34,644 bases of DNA from Actinomycetaceae bacterium (GTDB lineage Bacteria; Actinomycetota; Actinomycetes; Actinomycetales; Actinomycetaceae). Every line of letters starts with the position of its first letter. The first letter of the stretch is position 1. A program made the translations under genes and the position numbers. This document shows, in pieces, positions 1-8,271 of this stretch. Location of the stretch: assembly GCA_030532405.1 (NCBI GenBank), contig JAUNLF010000016.1, forward strand, positions 1 to 34,644, given 5' to 3'. Below the pieces are notes generated by a model. It saw nothing but the letters and a program-made list of their open reading frames with translations. It was not told the DNA's origin and did not search any database.

Positions 1-325
1 GCCGGAAGGACCTGTGGATCCTGAGGAGCCGGAAGGACCTGTGGATCCCGAGCAACCCGAGGAACCCGAAGGGCCTGTGGATCCTGAGGAGCCCGAAGGA
101 CCTGTAGACCCCGAGCAACCGGACGATCCGTCGCAGACTGTGAATCCTTCCGATCCCACGGTAACCACGCCGGAAAAGCCGGTGACGCCGACTAAGCCGG
201 CCAATCCGGGTAAGCCGGGTGGTTTGGCAACCACGGGTGTTGGCGTGCTACCGCTTGGTGTTGCCTCACTTGTCCTTCTTGGACTAGGTGGAGCGATGGT
301 GAAGCGTCGCCATAGCGAACGCTAA
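1..325 (+). CDS. Surface protein C-terminus with LAxTG sortase anchor (5' partial)
   Basis: Only the last ~107 codons lie in the window; the reading frame is open to the left edge, so the true start is outside it. The visible part begins with acidic, proline-rich repeats of the type PEGPVDPEE/Q, continues through a Pro/Thr/Lys-rich wall-spanning stretch, and ends in a cell-wall sorting signal: LATTG, a hydrophobic segment of about 20 residues rich in Leu, Val and Gly, and the basic tail KRRHSER. LATTG matches LAxTG, the motif that class E sortases of high-GC Gram-positives are known to use, so the protein is probably linked covalently to peptidoglycan. Nothing of the ligand-binding part is visible, so function (adhesin, pilin or enzyme) cannot be told. 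A strong hairpin terminator follows the stop codon. Confidence 0.85.
   Translation, partial: PEGPVDPEEPEGPVDPEQPEEPEGPVDPEEPEGPVDPEQPDDPSQTVNPSDPTVTTPEKPVTPTKPANPGKPGGLATTGVGVLPLGVASLVLLGLGGAMVKRRHSER
2..118 (+). repeat. Tandem 27-bp coding repeats (PEGPVDPEE/Q)
   Basis: Four in-frame copies encode the nine-residue unit P-E-G-P-V-D-P-E-(E/Q). Three copies are 27 bp and the second is extended by the codons for P-E-E. Third-codon positions vary (gga/ggg, gat/gac), so the array is not brand new. The array is cut by the window start, so more copies probably lie upstream. Such Pro/Glu repeats form extended stalks in wall-anchored proteins and often vary in number between strains. Confidence 0.85.
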
Positions 326-353
326 GAATCGCGCATTTAGCGAGAAATGAAAT

Positions 354-408
354 GCTCCCCGGGAGTTGGACTGGTTAAAATCCAGTTCCTTCCTCCGGGG
401 AGCGTTTC
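354..408. terminator. Bidirectional hairpin terminator
   Basis: A perfect 9-bp outer stem (GCTCCCCGG at 354-362 with CCGGGGAGC at 395-403) encloses a second inner hairpin built on ACTGG/CCAGT. It is followed by GTTTCT on the plus strand; on the minus strand the run ATTTCATTTC follows the stem. It sits between two convergent genes and can serve both. Confidence 0.75.
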
Positions 409-462
409 TATGAGATCGTCCGATGCGGCCAGCGAGCGGGAGAACCGTGTAGAAGCGCGCGC

Positions 463-1794
463 TCAGTCGTTTACGATCACGCGCGTTTCTAGGTAGTACC
501 GCTTTTCCTCGGCTTCACCCAGCGAGAAGCTCTTGCGCGGCATAGCGCCCTTTTGCGCAACATAGTCGAACAGGGACGAGCGATCCAACGCGGGCAACGT
601 GATACCGATTCCGCCCTCTTCGGATACAAGACGTGAAAGTTCGTCACTGCCGTGGATGTATTCGCACGCGTGCGAGGGCTCCAAAGCAAGTTCGTCAATG
701 AGGGCGTCAATGACTTCCTGCACGGATTCGATAATCAGCGCGCCCGGCTGTGTCAACGAAAGCGTGTCGGCGCCTTCGGGGGTTTGAAGTTCCAACGATA
801 CGAGCTCACCGTCGTGCGCGTCGTTCCACTTGGCGGCCGCTTCTTGAAGCTGGTCCGGGCTGATGCCGCGTAGCCAGCGGTGGATTGGCTCCATTGTTAG
901 GCCTTCGTCGTGAACGTTTAATAGTTCGACGAGGGCGTAGCGCGCCGGGTGTTTGCTGACCTCGAACTCTTCAAGGTCGCGCTCAGCGTCCGCCTCGGCT
1001 CCTTCGGCCTGTAGACCAGCGGCCTTGACTTTCTCCCAGTGAGACTTCGCGGCCGCGAGCGAGTGGTTGCCGTCGCCCACAATGAACCTGAATCCGTGTT
1101 TGGACTCTAGTCCGTCTAAGACGCGTTTGATTTGCGTCCAGGTTTGCGAGTTGCCGTCAATGCGCCATCCAGCTACCGAGCCGCCACCGAGCATTAGTTC
1201 GGTCTCGTATAGTTTTTCGAGGTTGCCAGCTGCGCCCTCAAGTATGGAAAGTACGCGATTTTCGGGGTCGTCGTAAAGGACTTGTACGTGTGGCAGTTCG
1301 ATGGAGGCATCGCGGCGCACGACTTCGCGGGCGGGGATGCGTTCAAGGACGGTCGCTTCAGACGCGCGCACGTCCGCGGATGAGTCGCCGGTGTACGAAT
1401 ACGTTTCGAGGTCGAGTGCGAGCACCAGGCTGCGGCGGTAGTCTACGTGCGGGGTTTTACGCTCCACATAAATGACTGTATTTGGCGTGAATGTGAGGAC
1501 GTTCTCGCGGTAGTCGCGCATTGCCTCCCAGGTGGCGGCAACGCGTTCTTGCAGTTCTTCGGCGCTGTCAATGGTCAAATAAACTTCTGGGACCATTAGG
1601 CGAAGTGTGGAGGGCGATGCCCCGACAATCTCATCGGCGCGTTTCCAGTAGGCCGGGGAGGCCGAGAACTGGTCGCTTGCGATAACACTCCACTTGTATA
1701 GGTCGGCACCGGTTGGAAGCCCAATGGTTGCCGGGTAGACGTGAGCAGTGGACACGAAGCTAGCTCCTTGTCTGTCTATGGACACTGCCTTCAT
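463..1794 (-). CDS. DUF1015 family protein
   Basis: The product (about 443 residues) belongs to the DUF1015 family, whose biochemical role is not firmly established. Family-type features are a start-proximal KWSVIASDQFSA block, a YWKRADEIVG..PSTLRL..PEVYL block, and a central GDGNHSLAAAK motif equivalent to the family's conserved DGHHR-like segment. Length is normal for the family. The start chosen is the ATG giving MKAVSID, close to the conserved N-terminus; an upstream in-frame GTG at 1824 would add ten residues, and neither has a strong ribosome-binding site. The gene is transcribed divergently from leuB, with about 200 bp between them, and converges on the surface protein gene. No signal peptide or membrane segment is seen, so the protein is probably cytosolic. 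Confidence 0.8.
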   Translation of the reverse strand: MKAVSIDRQGASFVSTAHVYPATIGLPTGADLYKWSVIASDQFSASPAYWKRADEIVGASPSTLRLMVPEVYLTIDSAEELQERVAATWEAMRDYRENVLTFTPNTVIYVERKTPHVDYRRSLVLALDLETYSYTGDSSADVRASEATVLERIPAREVVRRDASIELPHVQVLYDDPENRVLSILEGAAGNLEKLYETELMLGGGSVAGWRIDGNSQTWTQIKRVLDGLESKHGFRFIVGDGNHSLAAAKSHWEKVKAAGLQAEGAEADAERDLEEFEVSKHPARYALVELLNVHDEGLTMEPIHRWLRGISPDQLQEAAAKWNDAHDGELVSLELQTPEGADTLSLTQPGALIIESVQEVIDALIDELALEPSHACEYIHGSDELSRLVSEEGGIGITLPALDRSSLFDYVAQKGAMPRKSFSLGEAEEKRYYLETRVIVND

Positions 1795-2001
1795 CTTTAC
1801 AGATCGGCGCTCAACATGCGCCACCTGTCCACGCTTACACTCGCCGCGGACCTAGTTGGGTACCTGGCGTCGCGCGTAGCGTTGGACGGGGATGAGTCCA
1901 CGTAGAGCAACAGAACTGAACTGCCCGCGCCTGAAACCCCGTAAAGCGTTCGTATGGCGGACTTAAATGCTCGAGCAGTGAAATGCAAGTTGAATAGGGT
2001 T

Positions 2002-3045
2002 ATGAGACGCACAATCGAGCTAGCAGTAATCCCCGGCGACGGTATCGGACCCGAAGTAACGGCGGCAGCACTGAAAGTAGCGCACGCCGCGGTGGGTGAC
2101 GACGCCCTCCTGAATGAACACCACTACGACCTAGGGGCCAATCGGTGGCTTCGTGACGGCGCGATCCTGCCCGACGAAGAGCTAGAGAGCATCAAGACGC
2201 GCGACGCGATCGTACTTGGCGCAATCGGAGACCCGCGCACGCCCTCGGGACTATTGGAACGCGGCTTACTGCTAAAGCTTCGATTCGAACTTGACCACTA
2301 CATTAACCTGCGGCCGGGCAAATACTACCCGGCAGTCGAAAGCCCCCTGGCGAACCCGGGAGACATCGACCTGGTCGTAGTACGCGAGGGCACAGAAGGC
2401 CTGTACGCGGGGACAGGCGGCTCGCTACGGAAGGGAACGAAGGGCGAGGTCGCCAACGAAGTCTCTGTAAACACCGCGGCGGGAGTCGAACGCGTCGTGC
2501 GGTACGCCTTCGAACTGGCGCAGTCGCGCCCGGCAAAGAAACTGACACTCATCCACAAGAAAAACGTCCTCGTACACGCCGGCGGCATGTGGCAACGAAT
2601 CGTTGACGAGGTCGCAGGCGAGTACCCCGAAGTTGAAGTGGACTACAACCACATCGACGCGGCAACGATCTACATGGTTACAGACCCGACACGATACGAC
2701 GTGATCGTCACGGATAACCTGTTCGGCGACATCCTGACCGACGAGATCGGCGCGGTAACCGGCGGGATCGGCCTCGCGCCATCTGCAAACTTGAACCCGA
2801 CGGGCAAGTTCCCGTCCATGTTCGAACCTGTGCACGGCTCCGCACCCGACATTGCGGGGCAGGGGATTGCAGACCCGATCGCGGCGATCGCATCAATGGC
2901 ACTCATGTTCGACCACCTTGAACTACCCGCGGCGGCCGACCGCGTCCGCACCGCAGTGGACCGCCACATGGCCTATCGCGCGCAAAACCCAGACATGCAG
3001 ATCACCACCGAGGGCGTACTGAGCTCCGTCCTCGACCTAAAATAA
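2002..3045 (+). CDS. leuB: 3-isopropylmalate dehydrogenase
   Basis: LeuB oxidises and decarboxylates 3-isopropylmalate with NAD+ to 2-oxoisocaproate, the third step of leucine biosynthesis, in the cytosol. The 347-residue product shows the beta-decarboxylating dehydrogenase pattern in order: N-terminal [10 protein letters not shown], the substrate-binding region [25 protein letters not shown], the metal-binding block [17 protein letters not shown], and the C-terminal [20 protein letters not shown], which carries cofactor-contacting residues. Homoisocitrate or tartrate dehydrogenase relatives are possible in principle, but length and the adjacent ilvE favour LeuB. The start used is the ATG at 2002, preceded by AGGG; an upstream ATG at 1954 in the same frame would add 16 residues that do not resemble the family. 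ilvE follows 36 bp downstream and is probably co-transcribed. Confidence 0.9.
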   Translation: MRRTIELAVIPGDGIGPEVTAAALKVAHAAVGDDALLNEHHYDLGANRWLRDGAILPDEELESIKTRDAIVLGAIGDPRTPSGLLERGLLLKLRFELDHYINLRPGKYYPAVESPLANPGDIDLVVVREGTEGLYAGTGGSLRKGTKGEVANEVSVNTAAGVERVVRYAFELAQSRPAKKLTLIHKKNVLVHAGGMWQRIVDEVAGEYPEVEVDYNHIDAATIYMVTDPTRYDVIVTDNLFGDILTDEIGAVTGGIGLAPSANLNPTGKFPSMFEPVHGSAPDIAGQGIADPIAAIASMALMFDHLELPAAADRVRTAVDRHMAYRAQNPDMQITTEGVLSSVLDLK

Positions 3046-3081
3046 TTTAAAAGACGCATCGAAACAGAGAAGAGACACAAC

Positions 3082-4236
3082 ATGGCTAACGACGGTCTGA
3101 CGCACACACCCACAACACTCGAAGAAGAGGGATCGCGGGTTCTGCCTCCAGCTGACGACGTCGCCGCCCGGTTCTCGGTTGCACCGCATCCGAACCTGAC
3201 GAGTGATGCGGACTGGAAGGCCGCAATGTCCGACTTGAAGTTCGGAATGCAGTTTTCTGACCACATGGCCCGCGCGGTGTGGACGGCGGGGGAGGGCTGG
3301 CACGATAAGCAGATCGTCCCCTACGGTCCGCTTTCGCTGTCGCCGGCCGCCGCGATTTTGCATTACGGTCAAGAAGTTTTTGAAGGCATGAAAGCGTACC
3401 GCCACGAGGACGGCTCCATCTGGACGTTCCGCCCCGGATACAACGCGGCGCGTTTCAACGCTTCCGCCCGCAGGCTCGCGCTGCCCGAAATTCCCGTCGA
3501 GGACTTCCTCGCATCCGTCGTCCAGGTTGTGCGCGAGGATGAACGCTGGGTTCCGACCCCCGCCGGAACGTCCCTGTATTTGCGCCCGTTCATGTTCGCT
3601 TCCGAACCGTTCCTAGGAGTGCACGCGGCCCGCGAAAACACGTACCTGATGATTGCGAGCCCTGTTGGCGCATATTTTGAGGGCGGGCTTAAGCCTGTTT
3701 CGATTTGGGTGTCGCGCGACTACCACCGCGCGGGTCCGGGCGGTACGGGTGCGGCAAAAACTGCCGGTAACTACGCGTCCTCGCTTCTCCCACAGCAAGA
3801 AGCTGCGGAGCGCGGATTTGACCAAGTCTGCTTCCTGGATGCCCGCGAGGCCCGCTATCTTGAAGAACTTGGCGGCATGAACGTGTTTGTGGTGCGCAAG
3901 AACGGTTCGGTGGTCACGCCTGCGCTCACGGGGACGATCCTGGAGGGCTCAACGCGTTCGGCAATCATCCGCATGCTACGCGACAAGGGCACCCCGGTAT
4001 TCGAAGACCACATCGCCCTCGACGAGCTTGTCGCCGACATTCGAAGCGGTGAAGTCACCGAAATGTTCGCCTGCGGTACCGCCGCGGTAGTAACCCCTAT
4101 CGGGCGCCTGGCTTCTTCCGATTTTGAGGTCGAACTGGACAAGTCCGACTTCGCGCTCGCGGTTTACAACCAGCTGGTCGGAATCCAAAACGGTACAGAA
4201 CCCGACCCGTACAACTGGCTGTACCGCCTCGCGTAA
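3082..4236 (+). CDS. ilvE: Branched-chain amino acid aminotransferase
   Basis: This is a fold-type IV PLP aminotransferase that interconverts leucine, isoleucine and valine with their 2-oxo acids using glutamate/2-oxoglutarate. The 384-residue length is that of the long (BCAT type II) subfamily. Seen in order are FGMQFSDHMARAVW, YGPLSLSPAAAILHYGQEVFEGMKAYR, the PLP-lysine region GGTGAAKTAGNYA, EELGGMNVFVV, and TLTGTIL-like TGTILEGSTRSAII. An acidic N-terminal stretch of about 30 residues precedes the conserved domain, as in actinobacterial homologues. A GAGAAGAG sequence before the ATG serves as the ribosome-binding site. It lies just after leuB and ends at a strong terminator, so leuB-ilvE behaves as a short branched-chain amino acid operon. 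Confidence 0.93.
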   Translation: MANDGLTHTPTTLEEEGSRVLPPADDVAARFSVAPHPNLTSDADWKAAMSDLKFGMQFSDHMARAVWTAGEGWHDKQIVPYGPLSLSPAAAILHYGQEVFEGMKAYRHEDGSIWTFRPGYNAARFNASARRLALPEIPVEDFLASVVQVVREDERWVPTPAGTSLYLRPFMFASEPFLGVHAARENTYLMIASPVGAYFEGGLKPVSIWVSRDYHRAGPGGTGAAKTAGNYASSLLPQQEAAERGFDQVCFLDAREARYLEELGGMNVFVVRKNGSVVTPALTGTILEGSTRSAIIRMLRDKGTPVFEDHIALDELVADIRSGEVTEMFACGTAAVVTPIGRLASSDFEVELDKSDFALAVYNQLVGIQNGTEPDPYNWLYRLA

Positions 4237-4274
4237 GCAGCGCGCAGGCCGCGGATCTGCACGGCGAATCCCTG

Positions 4275-4312
4275 ATCTCGGGAGGCCCAATGGGGGCCTC
4301 CCGAGATTTTTT
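4275..4312 (+). terminator. Strong Rho-independent terminator after ilvE
   Basis: A perfect 14-bp GC-rich stem (ATCTCGGGAGGCCC at 4275-4288 with GGGCCTCCCGAGAT at 4294-4307), a 5-nt loop, and a run of six T ending at 4312. It closes the leuB-ilvE operon and insulates it from the downstream RiPP cluster. Confidence 0.93.
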
Positions 4313-4967
4313 GTGCTCCAAAATATTTGCGGTCGTAATGCGGAGATGGCGATCGTTCAAAAATGATCTGTAAGTGCTCGCTAGGTTACTAACAAGCGGT
4401 GTAGCGGTAAACCTGATGTAACCAAAGTGCTAAAACTTAGTTATTCGTGGACATGTGGTGAGTGTCACAACGGGTTCCGAGCGGCGATGATGACACTCGT
4501 CAAAGTTGTGCATTTTGGGCTTGCTTAAGTACGGAGCGTGTTCACTCTTTATTTGGGCTGTGTGCCGAACTCGATAGGCAAGGTTAACGAAACTTGGACA
4601 GTGGTTACGTGTGGGGCATCGGACATGTCGCACGATTGTATTCGGGAACCTATTTGATTCGGTTTCCAATTCGTTTACCCGCTCGTAACTGGGCGGCGCC
4701 TTCCAAAAAGCAGGTTTGTTTGGCCCGTAAACGACCGGTGGTGCCCCGTTTTGTGGCCGGTGCGAGCGGGACGTTCGCACCTCGCTAGAGTGGTCGTAGA
4801 AAACCAGAAAGTGCTGATATATCAACGAAAAGCGACGTAGCGGATGGCAGTATTTGCGTGAAATGTCATCACCGTTGCGATCCACGTCACTGTGTTACTC
4901 TCTAGCCCGGGATCGCTTGGAGATCTCTCTCACATACGGCTTCCAAACTTGAACGGGAAGAATAACC
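4313..4967 (+). other. 655-bp noncoding region upstream of the RiPP operon
   Basis: No convincing gene is seen on either strand; a long minus-strand open frame at 4430-4885 has the composition of chance translation. The stretch is visibly richer in A/T than the genes upstream. It contains a 7-bp hairpin (GGTGCGA at 4759-4765 with TCGCACC at 4775-4781), a 10-bp palindrome TGATATATCA at 4815-4824 and a candidate promoter near its right end. As the only sizeable noncoding DNA before the cluster, it is where a regulator would be expected to bind. Confidence 0.5.
4875..4901 (+). promoter_or_regulatory. Candidate promoter of the RiPP operon
   Basis: TTGCGA at 4875-4880 resembles a -35 box; TACTCT at 4896-4901, preceded by TGT, resembles an extended -10 element (TGnTAnnnT). 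The 15-bp spacer is short, which the extended -10 could compensate for. Transcription would start near 4908 and give a leader of about 60 nt before the ATG at 4968, which has a clear GGGAAG ribosome-binding site. This is a motif judgement only. Confidence 0.35.
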
Positions 4968-6659
4968 ATGCGCGACAGTGACAGGCCCTGGCTCAGAAAA
5001 GACACGATCTACGCAACCGTTCCCGGTGGTGTTTTGATCTCTAACGCGAGCACAGGATTCGAAATCTCTGGCAGTAGCGCGTACGCACTTTTTGACAAGG
5101 TTGCGCCCCTGTTCAACGGAACCGTTTCGGTTGGAGAAATCAAAGCGTCCGTGTCTCAAAACGTGTGGGACCTGATGCTTCAGATAATCAACCCTCTTGC
5201 TGAGCATGGCTTTTTGCGCTGGATTCCACAAGAAGATTTTGGAGTCCTGGAAGACAGTGTTCGAGAGCAGTTCTCGGATCAGATTGCTTTCTTAGCGCAG
5301 TACACGGATCAGCCTCACGCAGCTTTCCAAGATTTCCAAGAGGCCGAAATCTTGCTCGTCGGTAACAATGATCAGATTCTCGACTCGTTGCGCGCGAACC
5401 TTACTGAAAACGGTGCCGGAAATGTGAGTACTGTTGCTTCCCTTGATGAGGACGCAACTGGCGACCTCATCATCTTTGGTCCCACGGGTCTGCCTTCTTT
5501 GACTAAAGCAAAAAAGAGTCGCGCGGCTCAAATGATTATTTGTCCGGCTGGCAACAAAATCTGGACCCTGCCCGTGAAATGGTCTCAAGGTGACGTCAAC
5601 TGGCGGTCGGGGGTGAACTCGATTCGTCGGGCAACGATGTCCGGGCAATGGGAAGAAGCCTTTACTAGTGCAACGAACGGGGCTCCGGCGTGGAATCATG
5701 CGACATCTTCGCCGGCCGTTCAACGACTCTACGGGTCACTGCTGGCATACGAAGTTTTTAAGGGCGTCACGGGGGCAATCTCTGCCGAGACAGGTTCTGC
5801 ACTGTTCGCACTAGATTGCTTGACAGGCGAAACCGAGATCCACAAAATAACGCCCATCTTCGAATCCATTGATTACAAGACCCACGAGGATCTAGTTAAG
5901 GACAACGGTTCTGCACAAGAGTGGGATGGTAGCAAGGCCGAGAAGATTCCCGCGGTGGAGTTTTCAAACGCTGACTCCCGTAGCGCTGAATATGATTCAG
6001 TCTGGGCACCCCTAGTTGATCCGATTACCATGCCGGCAACTGCTTTTGAGGATCTGGATCTGCCGCAGGTTCCACTCAAGGTGTCGGCTGTGCGCACAAG
6101 ATGGGGCGCTGTTCGTACCACGAGTCCGTGGACAACAGCGGATGCTCGCATCGACGGCATCGCAGCGGCGTACGGGTTGGCTTTAACTGCTCACGCCGGT
6201 GAAGATGGCAAACCGGCTCGAACAGTGTTTGGTGTTGAACGCAGCGCTCTTGGCGCGGTCATCCGCGCGCTTGAAACAATCGCTAACCACCTCACGCTAC
6301 CGTCCGGCACTCTAATCGGCGAGCACCAGGTTCCAGGAAGCCTGGGCGGATTCATTGACGAAATCTCCAGTAACCGAATCAAACTTGAGTGCCTTGGAGA
6401 AGTCGCGGGTTTCCACTTTGTGCGAGCACAGATGGATGAGTGGTCTTACGTCGCTGTCGCAGCCACCTGCGAGCAGGCGCAAGCAAGGGCGGCGGTAAAC
6501 GTCCTGGGATTTGAACAGGTTGGGGCGGCCTCGGATGTTGACCTTACGATTTCGCAAGATTTCAAGAACGTCGTGACTGACCTTCCCCGTATTCACACGG
6601 TCGAGCTGGCAGATGGCTGGTTTGTAGCCATCGTTACTTTGAACGGAAACCGTGGGTAA
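4968..6659 (+). CDS. Leader-peptide-binding RRE/ocin-ThiF-like cyclodehydratase partner
   Basis: The 563-residue protein fits the ocin-ThiF-like (F protein) family, which binds the precursor leader and delivers it to a YcaO enzyme in azole-forming RiPP pathways. Residues ~1-87 look like a PqqD-type winged-helix RiPP recognition element (TVPGGVLISN...GFEISG...FLRWI). Residues ~105-290 form a degenerate Rossmann/ThiF-like region (AEILLVGNNDQIL..., GDLIIFGPTG) without an intact nucleotide-binding glycine loop or zinc-binding CxxC pairs, as expected for a non-catalytic partner. Residues ~360-563 form the family's C-terminal domain (VSAVRTRWGAVRTTSPWTT...). The start is set by GGGAAG seven bases upstream. 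It is the first gene of the operon and ends three bases before YcaO1, which suggests equal expression of the two as a complex. The general family is fairly certain; the RRE assignment is by pattern and should be checked by structure comparison. Confidence 0.75.
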   Translation: MRDSDRPWLRKDTIYATVPGGVLISNASTGFEISGSSAYALFDKVAPLFNGTVSVGEIKASVSQNVWDLMLQIINPLAEHGFLRWIPQEDFGVLEDSVREQFSDQIAFLAQYTDQPHAAFQDFQEAEILLVGNNDQILDSLRANLTENGAGNVSTVASLDEDATGDLIIFGPTGLPSLTKAKKSRAAQMIICPAGNKIWTLPVKWSQGDVNWRSGVNSIRRATMSGQWEEAFTSATNGAPAWNHATSSPAVQRLYGSLLAYEVFKGVTGAISAETGSALFALDCLTGETEIHKITPIFESIDYKTHEDLVKDNGSAQEWDGSKAEKIPAVEFSNADSRSAEYDSVWAPLVDPITMPATAFEDLDLPQVPLKVSAVRTRWGAVRTTSPWTTADARIDGIAAAYGLALTAHAGEDGKPARTVFGVERSALGAVIRALETIANHLTLPSGTLIGEHQVPGSLGGFIDEISSNRIKLECLGEVAGFHFVRAQMDEWSYVAVAATCEQAQARAAVNVLGFEQVGAASDVDLTISQDFKNVVTDLPRIHTVELADGWFVAIVTLNGNRG

Positions 6660-6662
6660 CCA

Positions 6663-8261
6663 ATGACTGTTCTCGAGGGGATGCGGTACACGGTTGTGCC
6701 CGGTGCTAAGGCTTGTCTGACATGCCTGCATCAGCAGATAGTCGAAACCGATGCGTTTGTATTTCGCACGGGTAATTCCCTCAAGACCGTGAGCAGTCGT
6801 CGAGTTAACCCGTTCTTTCCTGCCGCAGTAGAGGCGGCAAGCGAGTGCGCTTTTGCTGATGGGACTTCGATTAGTAACTTAAGCCTCGCTATGCACTCAG
6901 CACGGTCTACATGCAGGCACGCTCCTCCCGAAGAAAAAAATACGCTCCGATCGGGGAGCTACCGTGCGAAGGATTTGGGGGACTTTTTCGAGACTGCTAA
7001 TGAGGAAGATTTCGTGAGCCCGGCTCACGCAACTGTTGGCATAAGTATTGACTACGACATGTCAGGATTCGCAACTGCTAAGTCGTCGGGATTCATGATC
7101 CGATACCGAGGCTCAGATTCGTTCACACGACCGTGGGGCGGACATTGCGAAAACTTTAACGACGCCACGCGATTGGGCATTCTCGAAGGAATTGAACGAG
7201 TTGCCTGTGAGAGTGCGCCGGCGGGTACCGTGACCGAGCACGTACCTGAAAACACCCCGAAGATCGGCTTGGACCAGTTTGGTGTTGATATCGGGCCGTG
7301 GAAGACTCCGGACCCGCGGGTGGCTGCCTGGACAAGCGGGCGGGTTCTTGACGAACAGGAAGCCAACTTCCTCGGTCAAGAAGTTGCTTTGCCAGAAAGA
7401 CTTGTCTACTACGCGCCAACAACTGACCTGAACGCGTGGGTGCAAGATTCCTCAAACGGTTGCGCACTTGGCGGAACAGTGGCAGAAGCGATCCTGTTTG
7501 GCCTTTTGGAAGCCGTTGAAAGAGACGCGTTCCTAGCGGCCTGGTACGCGGGCCTGGACCTGGTGCCTATCCGTCAAGACACTATCGAGGACGCCACTTC
7601 GCGAAGCTACCTGCAGCGGCTGGAACTAAACGGTGTCAAAGTCGTGCTACTAGACGCGACCATCGGGGTGCAAATACCAACTGTTATCGCGGTGTGTGAA
7701 GAACCGGGTGGATCAACTTGTGTTGGTGCGGGATGCCACCCCGACCCCGAGCGAGCGTTGAAAAGCGCCCTTATAGAAGTTGCTTCAGACTTCCAAGTGG
7801 TGGCCGAACATCGTGAGCAACGCGGCAGTGAACTTGAAGCTATGCTGGCTGACTACTCGCTGGTTCGCGTCATGGAAGACCATGCGGACCTATTCGCCCA
7901 CCCGAAGGCCCGACCTTTAATCGCGCACTGGAGACACCCAAAGAAAGAAGCGACCTCCCTCAAGGCACTTTCTCGCTCTAGCGATGCTGGAAAAACGGTG
8001 GAAGATGACCTGCGTTTCAGCATCCAGCAATGTCGTGAAGCGGGTTTTGAGCCGGTAGCTTGCAACCTCACTGACGGTCTGGCGCGCGCTGTTGGCGCAC
8101 ATGTGTGGAAGGTCGTCATACCCGGCCTAATACCAATCGACTTTGGGCGCTATCAACGTGTTTACAGCATGAGCCGTCTTGAGAGTGTTGCTAGGTCGTT
8201 TGGCGATCTGCCCGCAGATGCCCCGTTTGAACCCGTTCCAATTCCCCATCCGTTTCCGTAG
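6663..8261 (+). CDS. YcaO cyclodehydratase (azoline-forming), PxPxP-tailed (YcaO1)
   Basis: This SagD-family YcaO enzyme is expected to use ATP to convert Cys, and probably Ser/Thr, of the precursor core to thiazolines and (methyl)oxazolines. The 532-residue protein has a short N-terminal remnant of the C-protein domain with a CxxC pair (C18, C21 in KACLTCLHQQ), then the YcaO kinase fold. Nucleotide/Mg-binding segments are RLGILEGIERV (~170-180) and AEAILFGLLEAVERDAF (~274-290). The last nine residues are P-V-P-I-P-H-P-F-P, an extended version of the PxPxP tail that is known to organise the active site in azoline-forming YcaO proteins. This argues strongly for cyclodehydratase activity rather than thioamidation or amidine formation. 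It is the D component paired with the preceding RRE/ThiF-like protein. A second ATG at 6681 is less likely because GAGGGG abuts it directly. Confidence 0.88.
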   Translation: MTVLEGMRYTVVPGAKACLTCLHQQIVETDAFVFRTGNSLKTVSSRRVNPFFPAAVEAASECAFADGTSISNLSLAMHSARSTCRHAPPEEKNTLRSGSYRAKDLGDFFETANEEDFVSPAHATVGISIDYDMSGFATAKSSGFMIRYRGSDSFTRPWGGHCENFNDATRLGILEGIERVACESAPAGTVTEHVPENTPKIGLDQFGVDIGPWKTPDPRVAAWTSGRVLDEQEANFLGQEVALPERLVYYAPTTDLNAWVQDSSNGCALGGTVAEAILFGLLEAVERDAFLAAWYAGLDLVPIRQDTIEDATSRSYLQRLELNGVKVVLLDATIGVQIPTVIAVCEEPGGSTCVGAGCHPDPERALKSALIEVASDFQVVAEHREQRGSELEAMLADYSLVRVMEDHADLFAHPKARPLIAHWRHPKKEATSLKALSRSSDAGKTVEDDLRFSIQQCREAGFEPVACNLTDGLARAVGAHVWKVVIPGLIPIDFGRYQRVYSMSRLESVARSFGDLPADAPFEPVPIPHPFP

Positions 8262-8271
8262 GAGCCAAGCG

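Noticed and set aside
2-118. Short tandem repeats as a CRISPR-like array
   Set aside because: The repeats are contiguous, in frame, differ at third codon positions and encode a Pro/Glu stalk; there are no spacers.
4430-4885. A 151-codon open frame on the minus strand upstream of the RiPP operon
   Set aside because: Its translation has no family pattern, is rich in His/Arg/Pro as expected of chance frames, has no ribosome-binding site, and covers the likely promoter of the operon.
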